DNA from: CAIMUS01 sp963708455
GTDB taxonomy: Bacteria > Pseudomonadota > Gammaproteobacteria > Competibacterales > Competibacteraceae
Reading direction: 5' to 3'
NCBI GenBank assembly: GCA_963708455.1
Contig: CAVPSQ010000001.1
Span: 151,239 to 215,238 of the forward strand
DNA length: 64,000 bases
In this document: one piece after another, positions 31,701-40,308 of the stretch
Layout: each line of letters begins with the position of its first letter
Numbering within the stretch: position 1 is the stretch's first letter
Translations under genes and position numbers: made by a program
The notes under the pieces: model-generated
Databases searched by the model: none
What the model was told of the DNA's origin: nothing
Seen by the model: only the letters and a program-made list of their open reading frames with translations

Positions 31701-34166
31701 GCGATCCGGCCGCTGCTGGAGGGCTATCTGGATAGCGCCGGCCCACACACGCTTGGCTGGCAGGCGAGCCTGTTCAGTCAGCGGGGGACGCGGGTGAACC
31801 TCACGCCGCAGCAGTACATCCTGACCACCGTCGAGCCGCCGGCGCCGACGATAGACATCATCGGTGAGCAGCCTCTGGACAAAACGCTGTTGGCCGTCCC
31901 GCAAGCCGGTGGCAAGCTGGGCGCCGTGCAGGTGAAGGCGCCGACCGGCGGCTTGACGCTGACGGTCGCCGTGCCCGGCCAGGAGTCGAAACAGGAGCGG
32001 TACGAGCCGACCGGTTCCAGCGCCGAGAGCCGGATGGCCCGCACGGTCGAGGTTCCTGCCGGCACGCTGTGGAGCAAAAAACCAATCACGCTGACGGCGG
32101 CCTACAATCGACTGCCCGACGTACAGACCCGGCAGACGGTCGAGGCCCTGTATGTGCCCTCGATGAGCATTCAGGCCACCCTGGAAGCGTCCAGGGAAAT
32201 GCTGGATACGCAGCAACTGCCGCTCGTGCTGACGGTGGGCGTACCACAGCCGGATGGTGCGCTGAGTTATGACGTCCGCTCTATGGGGGAATGGCAGGGC
32301 TTTGTCGGCTACAAGGACAAGAAGAAAGGGCTGGTTCCGTTGACGGGCGTCGTGCCGCTGGCCGACGGTCGGCGCACGTTCCAGGTCGATGTAGCGGGCC
32401 GCGACAGCTTGGTGTTGTATGGTGTGGTAACCCTGAGCTCGCCGGACCGCCGCTATCAGAAGACGGAAACCACGCTGCCGGTGTACGTCACGCTGCTCAA
32501 GGGCACGCCGATCACCGGCAACATCGTCACCCGGCGGGCCTTGACCGGGCCGGCGCCCTACAAGGCGGCGTTGAGTTTGGCGTTGGACCGACCCTCGCAG
32601 CAGGCGCTCGGCGAGGTCCACTGGCAGGTCAGCCGCGACAGCGGCGCCACTTGGCAGGCCCTGTCGGAACGGCTCGACCAGACGGCCGTCAACACCACCT
32701 TCGACGTGGGCCGTTACCAGATACGGGCGCGGTTGCTCAACAAGAACACCGGCGCCGAAGGGTTTTCGGAAACCATTGTCATTCACGTCTACGCCGTGCC
32801 CAAGCTGGCCGTCGTGGGCACCCGCACCGCTTTTACCAGTGCGCCCATCCAGTTGACCGCCCAACTGCGGGTGCGGGATCAGCCGGTAGCCGGGGTGGTG
32901 GAATGGTGGCTGGCGAAAGAGAAACAGAAAGTCGCCGACGGACTCACCTACAGCTTTGCCAAGGACAAACCGACCGCCGTGCCGCTGGAGGTCAGGGCGC
33001 GGCTGGAGAGTGCGCCGGCAGACGATCCAGCCGCCTGGGTGACCGCCCGCTACACGGTGGATGTCAAGGAGCCGGCGCCGCCCAGCGTCCAGATCAGCGG
33101 TCCTACTTACATCGAGGTAGGCGCCGGTTATCGGTTCACGGCGGCCATGCAGTTGCCCTCGCCGTGGATGTCGCCGGCCGAGTATCCGCTGCGAGGCGAA
33201 TGGCAGTTGCCGGATGGCCGCACCGTAGCGGGCATGAGCGTGGACTATACTCCCACCGCGGCGGCTGCCGACGCCGGTCGGGTGGAACTGGTATTCACCG
33301 GCTGGATCGAGGGCTACCGCGACACCGGTGGCAGCCGGCAGGTCACCCAGCGGGTGACGGTGGGGCGCTACCTCTGGCCGGCGTTCGAACTGAGCGTCAG
33401 GCAAAGAATCGCCTATGCGCCGTCCCAGGTCACGCTGGAGGTGATCGCTCCCGGCTTTACCGGACGGCTGGAGAAGCCGGTCTACACCTGGTTGATGCCG
33501 CCGAACGCGCGGGTGGTGCAGCAGCAAGGTCCGCAGGCGACGCTGGAACTGGCCACCGCCGGCGCTTATCCGGTCCACGTGGAGATCACCGACAGCCGGG
33601 GTAACCGCAGCCAGGTGCAGACCACGCTGACGGCGCTGGAGCCGGTACCTTACGAATTGACTCTGGATGCCAGGCCCTCCAATACTCACCACCGGGCGCC
33701 GTTGGATGTGACGTTGTATGTGGACGTCACCGGCGGTCATCCCAGCGATCGCCCCCGCCAGTACCGCTTCTATCAGAACGAACGGCTGGCCACGGAGGGG
33801 ACGGGCAACTACGCGCGGTTTATCGGCCTGCCGGTCGGCGAGCACATCCTACGGGCGGAGATCGAGTCAACCTATGGCGCCAGAGCGAGCAAAGAAACTC
33901 GGTTGACGGTGGTGGCCAACCAGCCGCCGGTCTGCACGCTGGACGCGGAGCCGCGCAGTGGCGGCAAGTACTACCGGCTGACCGCTGCCTGCAAAGATCC
34001 CGATGGGCAGATGGTGGGGTATCGTTGGGTGGTCAACGGGACACCGGTGGGATTGAGCGGCGCCACGCTGTCGGTGACCCCAGTGGCAGGGCAGGCGCTG
34101 GTGGTGGAACTGACAGCCGTGGATGATGCTGAGGGGGAGACGACCGTATCCCGAACGATACCCTGA
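28731..34166 (+). CDS. Giant secreted Ig-like repeat protein, possibly with DUF4165 N-terminus
   Basis: The protein has 1811 residues from a GTG start, with a signal peptide (LLRNLVLLGLLLPGWANA). The N-terminal ~350 residues (about 25-380) look like the DUF4165 surface module (IYGNPAGGNVEIALSGGLD, DNGIARVEAETIYLEGD-like region, YRWIVDTTPSPLG). Repeated Ig-like beta-sandwich units follow (VDHTGPTVTLTVAPDD, FTVHDPAGNRATTSL, ITDSRGNRSQVQTTL), ending in a PKD-like ANQPPVCTLDAEP...GYRWVVNG unit. Large Ig-like proteins are carried by IncHI and related plasmids and affect transfer or cell contact. It lies upstream of the tra operon on the same strand. Confidence 0.6.
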   Translation: MKSLLRNLVLLGLLLPGWANAELLQYRYTDTQGQEKIQPASQIYGNPAGGNVEIALSGGLDRKVRVELWKGGRRVTSAESGILNSTHRITVASQDYYGAFLMVATPPDGEYQVKALLIDTLGKTVQADEYRWIVDTTPSPLGAFQYVGTTSEGSLELFGDEYTNAIVVDKVSDANGIARVEAETIYLEGDKTGQVAARGSAYYDSTQGQISILKPMRNWYPVHRQRYRLTFTVHDPAGNRATTSLEHRYGSTCGDLPEPVAAHRPGSTAQFLGQAVFADFELWSNGSVLYENPVTLVWRLPRHNWYNENPYGIEFTPVYQDETYVYMTVKKPLLSAPNPNDGNWSTQTTWGCKAYNDFQGTLADGVGATPKLVSGDIALAGQWIGGRSTWDQKIHAPTTVTRLRAEVEARPYVQVVKVLSALGTLTCQVPVGATHCEIELAWQPPPERDNHHWPIRLDNLTGDFYAYADHYYFHWDYTAPRIDTVTLDAAAKTATVAITDPHTTADWRNPWWQPQTVQLLAEPRSGNTVTLNPTASRNPTTNSYFYDFSLRRLPEGAYTLTVRVVDTFNNERTLQWGNYGVDHTGPTVTLTVAPDDRPLQGEVEVEVLEDIRIQLTDAGDAKPAITDITLSGGPQHDTVHLAWRQEGNIWYLEYPVMFPSLETGDYQLRVTARDASGNQSEKTASFSYQPHRINLIGGNTLTLPASDRPFSRSNGLPALATEMVALRDGTLLEGRYDIYGTMSTDGIAVVVNSVRVEPGQTVKVADGYLLGNGNEYLRLPLSAPQPGKGQLLLTLPGAPRSPVIQAQLTVWQAAVELTAPRWTVKQVLDPLDISAAAGTGVPCEVTSDLAKARDADVFSSPVCYLEWTALPDEGVALVGTPPKITGQAVALGEQRIAYTLSLFDNGSPVVVDGGEQRLTVVEPALPFQPDKPVDKVYRAVQELSFGLLAEGGRCDPYVDETAARTRGAANRPGCLLAWQALPAGLKQNNMAIRPLLEGYLDSAGPHTLGWQASLFSQRGTRVNLTPQQYILTTVEPPAPTIDIIGEQPLDKTLLAVPQAGGKLGAVQVKAPTGGLTLTVAVPGQESKQERYEPTGSSAESRMARTVEVPAGTLWSKKPITLTAAYNRLPDVQTRQTVEALYVPSMSIQATLEASREMLDTQQLPLVLTVGVPQPDGALSYDVRSMGEWQGFVGYKDKKKGLVPLTGVVPLADGRRTFQVDVAGRDSLVLYGVVTLSSPDRRYQKTETTLPVYVTLLKGTPITGNIVTRRALTGPAPYKAALSLALDRPSQQALGEVHWQVSRDSGATWQALSERLDQTAVNTTFDVGRYQIRARLLNKNTGAEGFSETIVIHVYAVPKLAVVGTRTAFTSAPIQLTAQLRVRDQPVAGVVEWWLAKEKQKVADGLTYSFAKDKPTAVPLEVRARLESAPADDPAAWVTARYTVDVKEPAPPSVQISGPTYIEVGAGYRFTAAMQLPSPWMSPAEYPLRGEWQLPDGRTVAGMSVDYTPTAAAADAGRVELVFTGWIEGYRDTGGSRQVTQRVTVGRYLWPAFELSVRQRIAYAPSQVTLEVIAPGFTGRLEKPVYTWLMPPNARVVQQQGPQATLELATAGAYPVHVEITDSRGNRSQVQTTLTALEPVPYELTLDARPSNTHHRAPLDVTLYVDVTGGHPSDRPRQYRFYQNERLATEGTGNYARFIGLPVGEHILRAEIESTYGARASKETRLTVVANQPPVCTLDAEPRSGGKYYRLTAACKDPDGQMVGYRWVVNGTPVGLSGATLSVTPVAGQALVVELTAVDDAEGETTVSRTIP

Positions 34167-34298
34167 TCGGCTTGCTCTGGGGAAAGTCGGTTAGAGAGCT
34201 TGTTCGGCCTCGTTGCCAGCGCTTCTGCTGCAGGCTCCTGGTTTCACGAAACATAAGACATGTAGTCCAACGTTGTGTATCACGATTGCTCCGTACCC

Positions 34299-34768
34299 TC
34301 AGATACCTTCACCGGCATCCGAGAGGATTTGTCGATAGAGGTCGGGGGCAATACGGAAATCGTAGCGCAGCAAGGCGTCGAGACTCGGTTGTACCGCTGG
34401 TAGGAGAAGGTGTCGCTTGGCGGCCAGTAAAATACCCAGTGTGCCGATGACGGGTAAGTGCAGCGCCTGGGCCAGTCTTCGTGCCGGACGGTCGTCCAGG
34501 ATCACCCGCTGAGCCCCTATTTCAAGCGCCAAGCTGATGGCCTCGCTTTCCCCTGCACCCAGAGCGGCGCCCAGAATCAGTGGCCCGATAGCTTGCGTCA
34601 AACTGTGTTGCTCGACCCAGGCGGGTAACGTTACCGTGGGAGCAACCTCACGGGCTACGGCGGGTGGAACCAGGATTTTCGCAAACAGCTGCCCCAACAG
34701 ATGGAGACAACCCATTTGCTCCAGTGCAATCAAGGGACTCGCATTGGAACAATGGTAGCCGCTGTCAT
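34299..34768 (-). pseudogene. DUF3368 PIN-fold toxin, frameshifted near its start
   Basis: The main frame reads SNASPLIALEQMGCLHLLGQ, PPAVAREV, LGAGESEAISLALEIGAQRV, ILDDRPARRLAQALHLPVIG, TLGILLAAKR, a complete DUF3368 PIN domain with the acidic residues D, E and D/D. The natural start (ATG at 34768, MTAATIV-) is one base out of frame; a T seems missing at GTTCC near 34749. The reconstructed length is 3n+2. It partners the UPF0175 gene, whose stop overlaps this ATG. Confidence 0.7.
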
Positions 34769-35026
34769 AGCGTCTCTGCCTGCATCCGTTCAGCCGCCCA
34801 TTCATCTTCGGTCAAGTCAAAAAAAGCAATACCCAAGACGTGAGGCGTGACGCACAAACTCCCAGCGTGGCATGTTCAGCAGTTGCGCCGCTTTACCACT
34901 GGAAATCGTACCGCGCCAATACAGCTCCAGCACGATGAATTCGCGAGCAGCCTGTTGCACAGGCTGATTTAATGCTTGTAGCAGAGCTGCTATATCTTCT
35001 TCCAGCGCAATACTGATGGTATTCAT
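34765..35026 (-). pseudogene. UPF0175 antitoxin, frameshifted near its 3' end
   Basis: MNTISIALEEDIAALLQALN, AAREFIVLELYWRGTISSGK, AAQLLNMPRWEFVRHASRLG is the UPF0175 winged/HTH antitoxin. The expected tail (IAFFDLTEDEWAAE) is read one frame away; a surplus G in GGG near 34832-34834 causes an early stop. The length is 3n+1. GAGGA sits 9 nt before ATG 35026. It normally forms an operon with a DUF3368 toxin, as here. Confidence 0.7.
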
Positions 35027-35074
35027 CGAAGTCATTCCTCTATACGCACTGTCGTTGCAGCGGCAACCCCCAAT

Positions 35075-35482
35075 TCAATCGAGCTGAAACAAATCAGGTA
35101 GGATCGCCGGGATGGCACCCTTCGCAAAGTCGCTCACATTACGGGTCACGATAACCACCGCATTGACTTCCTCGGCAGCGGCGTGACAGACAGCATCTTC
35201 AAAGTCCGTCAGCGGGCTTGCCAGTGCACGGCGTATCACGGCGTCTGTAATTGGCGCTACCTGTAGCCGGGATAAGAGATCGCTCAAAATCAGCCTTGCG
35301 CGTGCTGCGCCTACCGCTTTTTGCAGAATGTAGGCGATGGTCGTAATCGCATGGCCTGCCAGATACCCTTCAACCTGGCCGCATCCCGCGGCATCCAGCG
35401 CCCTGGCGGATGCCTGAAAATGAGGGTCGCGTTGCAGCAGAACGTCGAGCGCGACGTTGGTATCGTAGACAACGCGTTTCAC
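35075..35482 (-). CDS. VapC-like PIN-domain toxin
   Basis: The protein has 135 residues. PIN acidic residues: VVYDTNVALDVLL (first Asp), YLAGHAITTIAYIL (Thr region), SPLTDFEDAVCHAAA (Asp-x-x-Asp pair) and IVTRNVSDFAKGAIP (last Asp). Probably an RNase. It overlaps the antitoxin gene by 4 bp. Intact. Confidence 0.8.
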   Translation of the reverse strand: MKRVVYDTNVALDVLLQRDPHFQASARALDAAGCGQVEGYLAGHAITTIAYILQKAVGAARARLILSDLLSRLQVAPITDAVIRRALASPLTDFEDAVCHAAAEEVNAVVIVTRNVSDFAKGAIPAILPDLFQLD

Positions 35483-35730
35483 CGGTATTTTTCTTCAAGA
35501 TAGCGATGATAATCACGCTGGACGTCGGCATCCGTCATTTCGCCAGCCGTTTTCGCCACCCCGATCAGGCGCTGAGTCCACGGGCTCAGCGCCGGCGAGC
35601 TGACCTCATCGGGGAGCTGCGAAAACACTTCGGCTACCAATTGCGACACCAATATCTGACGTGCGTGCGCCCAGAACTTCGCTTTGTCTATCAGGCTCTT
35701 GTCGAGCCTTACCGTGAGTTTGATCTGCAT
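35479..35730 (-). CDS. DUF6364-type antitoxin
   Basis: The protein has 83 residues: MQIKLTVRLDKSLIDKAKFW is a ribbon-helix-helix-type N-terminus, followed by LVAEVFSQLPDE and an acidic tail (MTDADVQRDYHRYLEEKYR) suited to blocking the PIN toxin. Start 35730 is preferred to the longer frame at 35763. Confidence 0.7.
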   Translation of the reverse strand: MQIKLTVRLDKSLIDKAKFWAHARQILVSQLVAEVFSQLPDEVSSPALSPWTQRLIGVAKTAGEMTDADVQRDYHRYLEEKYR

Positions 35731-35945
35731 AACCGTACTCTGCCATGCCTTTAAAGGTTGCACCCTACAACCATTATAGCCAGCGGTAGTACCGTTGTAT
35801 TCCTCCAGTGGTTTTATCCTAACCGCTGAGACGGTAAGGGAAAAAACGAAACCCCTCTGCTAAGCCGCATTTTTCCCCACCCCACCAACTCCCTGCCCGC
35901 GCCACAATCCCCTCCCGATCCCCTGTCGATGGTGAGGTAGCCGCT

Positions 35946-36227
35946 GTGGAGCCGATAGAACTGCCGCGAGGTCTCGACGACGCCCATCAGATTCTGCTGG
36001 CGAGCACCGAGGAAATGGTCCCCTTTTTCGGGATGCTGATCGCCGGTGTCCTGCTGGAGCAATTGCTGGTCTGCCTGCTGCTGAGTTTCCTGCTGATCAA
36101 ACTCTTCCGGCGCTTCCGCGACAACCGCCCGGATGGCTATCTCTACCACCGGCTGTACTGGTTCGGGTTGATGCCCTTGAAGGGCTACAGCGTCCTCAAT
36201 CCCTACCGGCGGTTATTCCTGCCATGA
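35946..36227 (+). CDS. traL: TraL, F-type pilus assembly membrane protein
   Basis: The protein has 93 residues from GTG. An amphipathic start is followed by two hydrophobic segments (MVPFFGMLIAGVLLEQLLVC, LLLSFLLIKLF) and the conserved C-terminus RRFRDNRPDGYLYHRLYWFG. TraL is an inner-membrane VirB3-like component. First gene of the traLEKBVA block; it overlaps traE by 4 bp. Confidence 0.85.
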   Translation: MEPIELPRGLDDAHQILLASTEEMVPFFGMLIAGVLLEQLLVCLLLSFLLIKLFRRFRDNRPDGYLYHRLYWFGLMPLKGYSVLNPYRRLFLP

Positions 36228-36820
36228 ACCTGAATCAGTACCTGCAGACCTGGCAGGGCACCCGGCAGGAGAATCACTGGGGACGGATCATCATCCTGCT
36301 GCTGGTCGTCAGCAATGTCATCGCCTGGCTCGATGCCCGCCGGGAAGACACCACGGTGATATTGACGCCGCCTACCCTCAACGAGGCGGTGACCGTGGCC
36401 CGGCAGGCGGCAGACGCCAATTACAAGATGGCGTGGGGGCTGTTCGTGGCGCAACTGCTGGGCAACGTCACCCCCGGCAGTACCGACCTGATCCTCAGCG
36501 CCTTGGAGCCGCTGCTGGCGCCCACCATCTACCAGCCGGTGCATGACGCGGTGGCCGAGCAACTCGGCAGCCTGCGGAAGGAACAGGTCACGCTGGCCTT
36601 CAGTCCCCGCCAGACCCAGTACGATCCGGCCACCGACCGGGTGTACGTGAGCGGAACCCTGACCACCACCGGCGTCGCCGGCGCCGCCCAGCGCAGCGAG
36701 CGGACCTACGAGATGCGGTTCACCATCAAGGATTACCGCCCCCAGTTGACCCAACTGACCGCCTACAGCGGACCACCCAAAAAAGCCGGCGGTGAGCCAG
36801 CAGCGCCGCCTGCCTCGTAA
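36224..36820 (+). CDS. traE: TraE, VirB5/VirB8-class pilus assembly protein
   Basis: The protein has 198 residues. One N-terminal membrane helix (GRIIILLLVVSNVIAWLDA) is followed by a periplasmic domain with TVILTPPTLNEAVTVARQAA, YKMAWGLFVAQLLGNVTPGS, YVSGTLTTTGVAG and YEMRFTIKDYRPQLTQL. This is the VirB8-like scaffold of F-type systems, of usual length (~190). Confidence 0.88.
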   Translation: MNLNQYLQTWQGTRQENHWGRIIILLLVVSNVIAWLDARREDTTVILTPPTLNEAVTVARQAADANYKMAWGLFVAQLLGNVTPGSTDLILSALEPLLAPTIYQPVHDAVAEQLGSLRKEQVTLAFSPRQTQYDPATDRVYVSGTLTTTGVAGAAQRSERTYEMRFTIKDYRPQLTQLTAYSGPPKKAGGEPAAPPAS

Positions 36821-36845
36821 GCCGAGCCACCTCTGTGGAGACTGC

Positions 36846-37674
36846 ATGAACCGCTACCTGATCGCTGTCCTGCTGCTGCTGAGCAGTGGAGCCGTACTGG
36901 CCAACGGCCGGGAACCGGCGCCGCCGCTGACCCGCGAAGGGGTCTGCGGCAGCGCCCTGACGGGAAACACGCTGACCGTCCGGCCGGGGGTGACCGAAGT
37001 GATCCCGGTCGCGCGGGGACACACCAACCGGATCGTCACCCCGTTCCAACAACCCAACGTCACCACCATGGATAAAACCGCCACCGTCAAGGTGACCGAT
37101 CGGGTAGTGTACTTCGCCACCGAGGGCGAACAGCCGGTGTCGCTGTTCATCACCCCGGAAAACAGCGAAGCCGTGGCCCTCGCGGTGACACTGGTGCCCT
37201 GCGGCATGCCGCCGCGGGAACTGGAACTGCGGCTGGAAGGCGGCCGTTACCCCTTCACCCCGGTGAGCACCGGCCAGGCCCGGCCAGGGGAGGAACAGCA
37301 GCCCTACGTGGACGCGCTGCTCCGGGTCATGCGGGCGCTGGCACTGGAAGAAATACCCCGGGCTTCAACCTGCGCCGCTTCGGCGCCGGCGATCCCGTGC
37401 CCGAGTGCGCCCTGGCCGGCATCGAGCTCGGCCGGCCCAGGTGGTGGAGGGCCATCAACTGCTAATCGTCATCGCCCTGGCCCGCAACGTCGGCGCCGGC
37501 GTCACCGAGCTCAGCGAAACCGGTTGCGCCGGACCGCGCACCGCCGCCGTGGCGGCCTGGCCGCGGGTGCGACTGGAGGCCGGTCAGGAAGCTGAATTGT
37601 ACGTCGCCCTGCGGCGCCAGTTACCAGAGGACAAGGCCGCCCTGACGCCAAGACCGTCGTTGGTAAAGCGCTGA
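36846..37674 (+). CDS. traK: TraK, VirB9-like secretin; reading frame broken twice
   Basis: Reconstructed at about 276 residues. A signal peptide (MNRYLIAVLLLLSSGAVLA) leads a beta-rich domain (GNTLTVRPGVTEVIPVARGH, NRIVTPFQQPNVTTMDKTAT, VKVTDRVVYFATEGEQPVSL, FITPENSEAVALAVTLVPCG). Continuous coding stops near 37357 (after LALEEIP), resumes one frame over with GFNLRRFGAGDPVPECALAG and shifts again near 37437 to QVVEGHQLLIVIALARN. The final part ends LRRQLPEDKAALTPRPSLVK. TraK with TraB and TraV forms the outer-membrane core. The breaks look like homopolymer indels. Confidence 0.8.
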
Positions 37675-37683
37675 GCCGCGCCC

Positions 37684-39137
37684 ATGCCGGACTGGTGGAC
37701 CCGCCTCGATCCCAAATGGCAACGGCTGCTGGTCGTGGCCAGCGTGGTGATCGTGCTGATCGCGGTCATCTACCCCTTCGTCAGCCAGGACCCGGTCCAG
37801 CGACGCCGCGGCGCCCGCGATGAGACGATCAAGCAGATTCTGACCGACAAGGACGTGCGCTCGCTGGGCATCGACGGGATGGTGGCGGAGTTACGGACCC
37901 TGGCGCAGCGGATGGATGGCCTGAACAAGGACATCCAACAGCTGCAGACCGGCAAATCCACCTCGATGGAAGAAAACCTGCGCCGGATCCAGGCCGAGGT
38001 CGAAGGCCGGCTGAACGAACTCCGGGAGTTGAAAGAAGACGTCAGACGGCTGGCCAGCCGGGCGGAAACTGCCGCGGCGCCACCCGCTGAAGCCAAAGAA
38101 CCCAGGGAACGACTACCCAGAGACCGGGATGGCGCCCAACCGGCAGAAGGTGAACCCCCGGCTGCCACCCTACCGCTACCCAGGGCAACGCTATCACCGG
38201 AGCGACAGCCACCGCCCAAACCGGGAACCGTGGATCGCAGCACCCTGGCGCCGGGAACCCTGTTTCAGCCACTCGGCCTGGCGGGAGCCGGTCCGAACAA
38301 AATCGGCGAGCTGCCGCCAGCAGCACCATCGCCCGGCCTGCTGCCGGCGGCGGCCAAAGCGCCGGCGTCACCTCCAGAAATCCGGGTCCTGCGGCAGACA
38401 GCGGCCCCTCGCGAGGGAGAACAGCCGCCGGCGAGGCCGCCAAAGGCAATCAGGGAAAAGGTGGACCGGCAGGCGCCCGCGCCACGAAAGAGGAAGACCG
38501 TTTCCTACCGGTCAGCATCATCAGCGGCACCCTGCTGACCGGCATGGATGCCGCCACCGGCAAGGGCGCCCGCGCCGATCCGATCCCGATTCTGCTGCGG
38601 GTCAAGCACGAAGCCATCCTGCCCAACCGCTTCACCGTGGATATCCGCGAATGTTTCCTGATCGCCTCCGGTTATGGTGACTTGAGTTCCGAGCGGGCCT
38701 ACCTGCGTGCTGAAAACCTGAGCTGTGTGCGCGACGACGGTGGCGTGATCGAGACGACACTGGAAGCCTATGCTGTGGGCGAGGACGGCAAAGCGGGGAT
38801 ACGGGGGCGGCTGGTGAGCAAACAGGGCGCGGTGCTGGCGCGCGCCATGCAGGCGGGCTTTCTGGAAGCGTTCGCCTCGATGTTCCGGCAGCAGCCGGTC
38901 GCCACCATTTCCACCGGGCGGGTGGAGCGGGACGTGCAGTATCAGAGCAATCTCACCCCCCAGGCCGTCGGCTCGGCGGCGCTGGCCGGCGTCGGCAGCG
39001 CCCTGGACCGGCTGGCGCAGTTCTATCTGGACATGGCCGAGGACATGTTCCCGGTCATCGAGGTGGATGCCGGCCGGCAGATCGACTTCATCGTCCACCG
39101 CGGCCAGCGGCTGCGGCTGACCGAGCGGGCGCATTGA
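37684..39137 (+). CDS. traB: TraB, VirB10-like channel scaffold; one frameshift
   Basis: Reconstructed at about 485 residues, like F TraB (475). The N-terminal helix (WQRLLVVASVVIVLIAVIYP) is followed by a coiled coil (MDGLNKDIQQLQTGKSTSME), a long Pro-rich linker and the VirB10 beta-barrel domain (FLPVSIISGTLLTGMDAATG, PILLRVKHEAILPNRFTVDI, ECFLIASGYGDLSSERAYLR, FIVHRGQRLRL). The first frame ends at 38538 and the barrel is in another frame from about 38480; the shift lies in the Pro-rich linker (38330-38480). It spans both membranes. Confidence 0.85.
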
Positions 39138-39196
39138 AACTCACCGTCACAGCCCATTTATCGACCCTCTGCAGAGTGACTCACCGGACTATTCTG

Positions 39197-39733
39197 ATGA
39201 AGACCCAGTACCTGCTCCTGTTGTTAACCGTCCACCTCGGCCTGAGCGGCTGCGCCGTGTTCGACGCCGTCTCGGGCAGCGATGCATTCGGCTGTGCGGG
39301 GATGCCGGAAGGCGTCCAGTGTCTGTCGGCCAGGGAGGTATACCAGGCGACCGAAACCACGGACACGGTCCGGGGTGGCGGCCAGCGCCAGGAAAAGACA
39401 CCGGTGGAACCGAGCGGCGCCAGCCCGGCCGGGGAGCGTATCCAGGGACCGGCGCCCGTTCTGCGGGTGAGCAATCCGCTGCCGATCCGGACCCAGTCCC
39501 AGGTGATGCGGGTGTGGATCGCGCCCTGGGAGGACGGAACGGGGAACCTGCACTCGACCAGCTTCATTTTCACCGAAATCGAGCCGCGCCGCTGGCAGTT
39601 GGGCATGGCGGCCACCGGGCCGGAGGTGACGCTCCGGCCGCTGCACGTGGTGCGGCGTGACGAAGAGCAACCCAGAGGAGACAAACTGACCCTGAACGAG
39701 CGATCGCCACGAGTACAACGCCGTAACCCGTAA
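39197..39733 (+). CDS. traV: TraV outer-membrane lipoprotein
   Basis: The protein has 178 residues. The lipoprotein signal MKTQYLLLLLTVHLGLSGC has the lipobox LSGC (Cys19). The following region has two Cys (FGCAGM, VQCLSA), as in TraV. A Pro-rich middle is followed by MRVWIAPWEDGTGNLHSTSF. TraV is the VirB7-like partner of TraK. Start 39197 is set by the signal peptide; a 63-nt longer frame begins at 39134. Confidence 0.85.
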   Translation: MKTQYLLLLLTVHLGLSGCAVFDAVSGSDAFGCAGMPEGVQCLSAREVYQATETTDTVRGGGQRQEKTPVEPSGASPAGERIQGPAPVLRVSNPLPIRTQSQVMRVWIAPWEDGTGNLHSTSFIFTEIEPRRWQLGMAATGPEVTLRPLHVVRRDEEQPRGDKLTLNERSPRVQRRNP

Positions 39734-39771
39734 ATCCACTTCTCACTACCTGCATCAGGAGATTCACTGCG

Positions 39772-40200
39772 ATGCTGACACCATTGCCTTCTTGTGCTTC
39801 TTCCCCTCATTCCCCTTCTTTCCTACAGAACAGTCGCCTGTGGCTGGCCTGCCTGCTGGCGGTGCTGGCGACGACCGTCATCGCGCCCGAGGCCTGCGCC
39901 GGCGTCGGTGGCGCCGAGTTCGACGATATCTATGACAAGCTGGTCGGCTACATGCAGGGAACGCCCGGCCGGATCGTGATGATTCTGGCCTTTATCGTCG
40001 CCGCCATCGCCGCGGTCGTCACCCAGAGTCTGGCCGGTTTCGCCGTCGGTCTGGGCATCGGCATCACCGTCTACTATGCACAGGGACTGGTGGATGGCGT
40101 CATCGTCGCCACTCTGCCGATCACGCCGCCCGCCCTGACGGTCTTCACGCCACTCGACGCCCTGAATGCAGTCGGCGCCTTGCCGCTGCTCGTGTCCTGA
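39772..40200 (+). CDS. traA: TraA-type pilin precursor
   Basis: The protein has 142 residues. A long leader (to about residue 43, LACLLAVLATTVIAPEACAG) precedes a mature pilin of about 98 residues with two hydrophobic helices (GRIVMILAFIVAAIAAVVTQ, FAVGLGIGITVYYAQGLVDG). This is the VirB2/TraA pilin subunit. GGAG lies 10 nt before the ATG. Confidence 0.8.
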   Translation: MLTPLPSCASSPHSPSFLQNSRLWLACLLAVLATTVIAPEACAGVGGAEFDDIYDKLVGYMQGTPGRIVMILAFIVAAIAAVVTQSLAGFAVGLGIGITVYYAQGLVDGVIVATLPITPPALTVFTPLDALNAVGALPLLVS

Positions 40201-40308
40201 GGGCGACTGCCCAGTTCCAGGGGGCAGGCACAGAAGCCAACCGGGAGATGCCGCTGGCGGTCCTGTCCCCTGGGACTCCGCCGACAACGCTTACCTGACC
40301 GTAAACCG
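40201..40308. other. Short gap between traA and traC
   Basis: No dsbC-like gene, which SXT/IncA/C elements usually carry here. The DNA contains no ORF of note. Confidence 0.6.

Noticed and set aside
30861..33845. 994-codon minus-strand ORF
   Set aside because: It lies antisense to the giant Ig-like gene; high GC leaves the opposite strand open. Its translation is Arg/Gln/His-rich with no domain.
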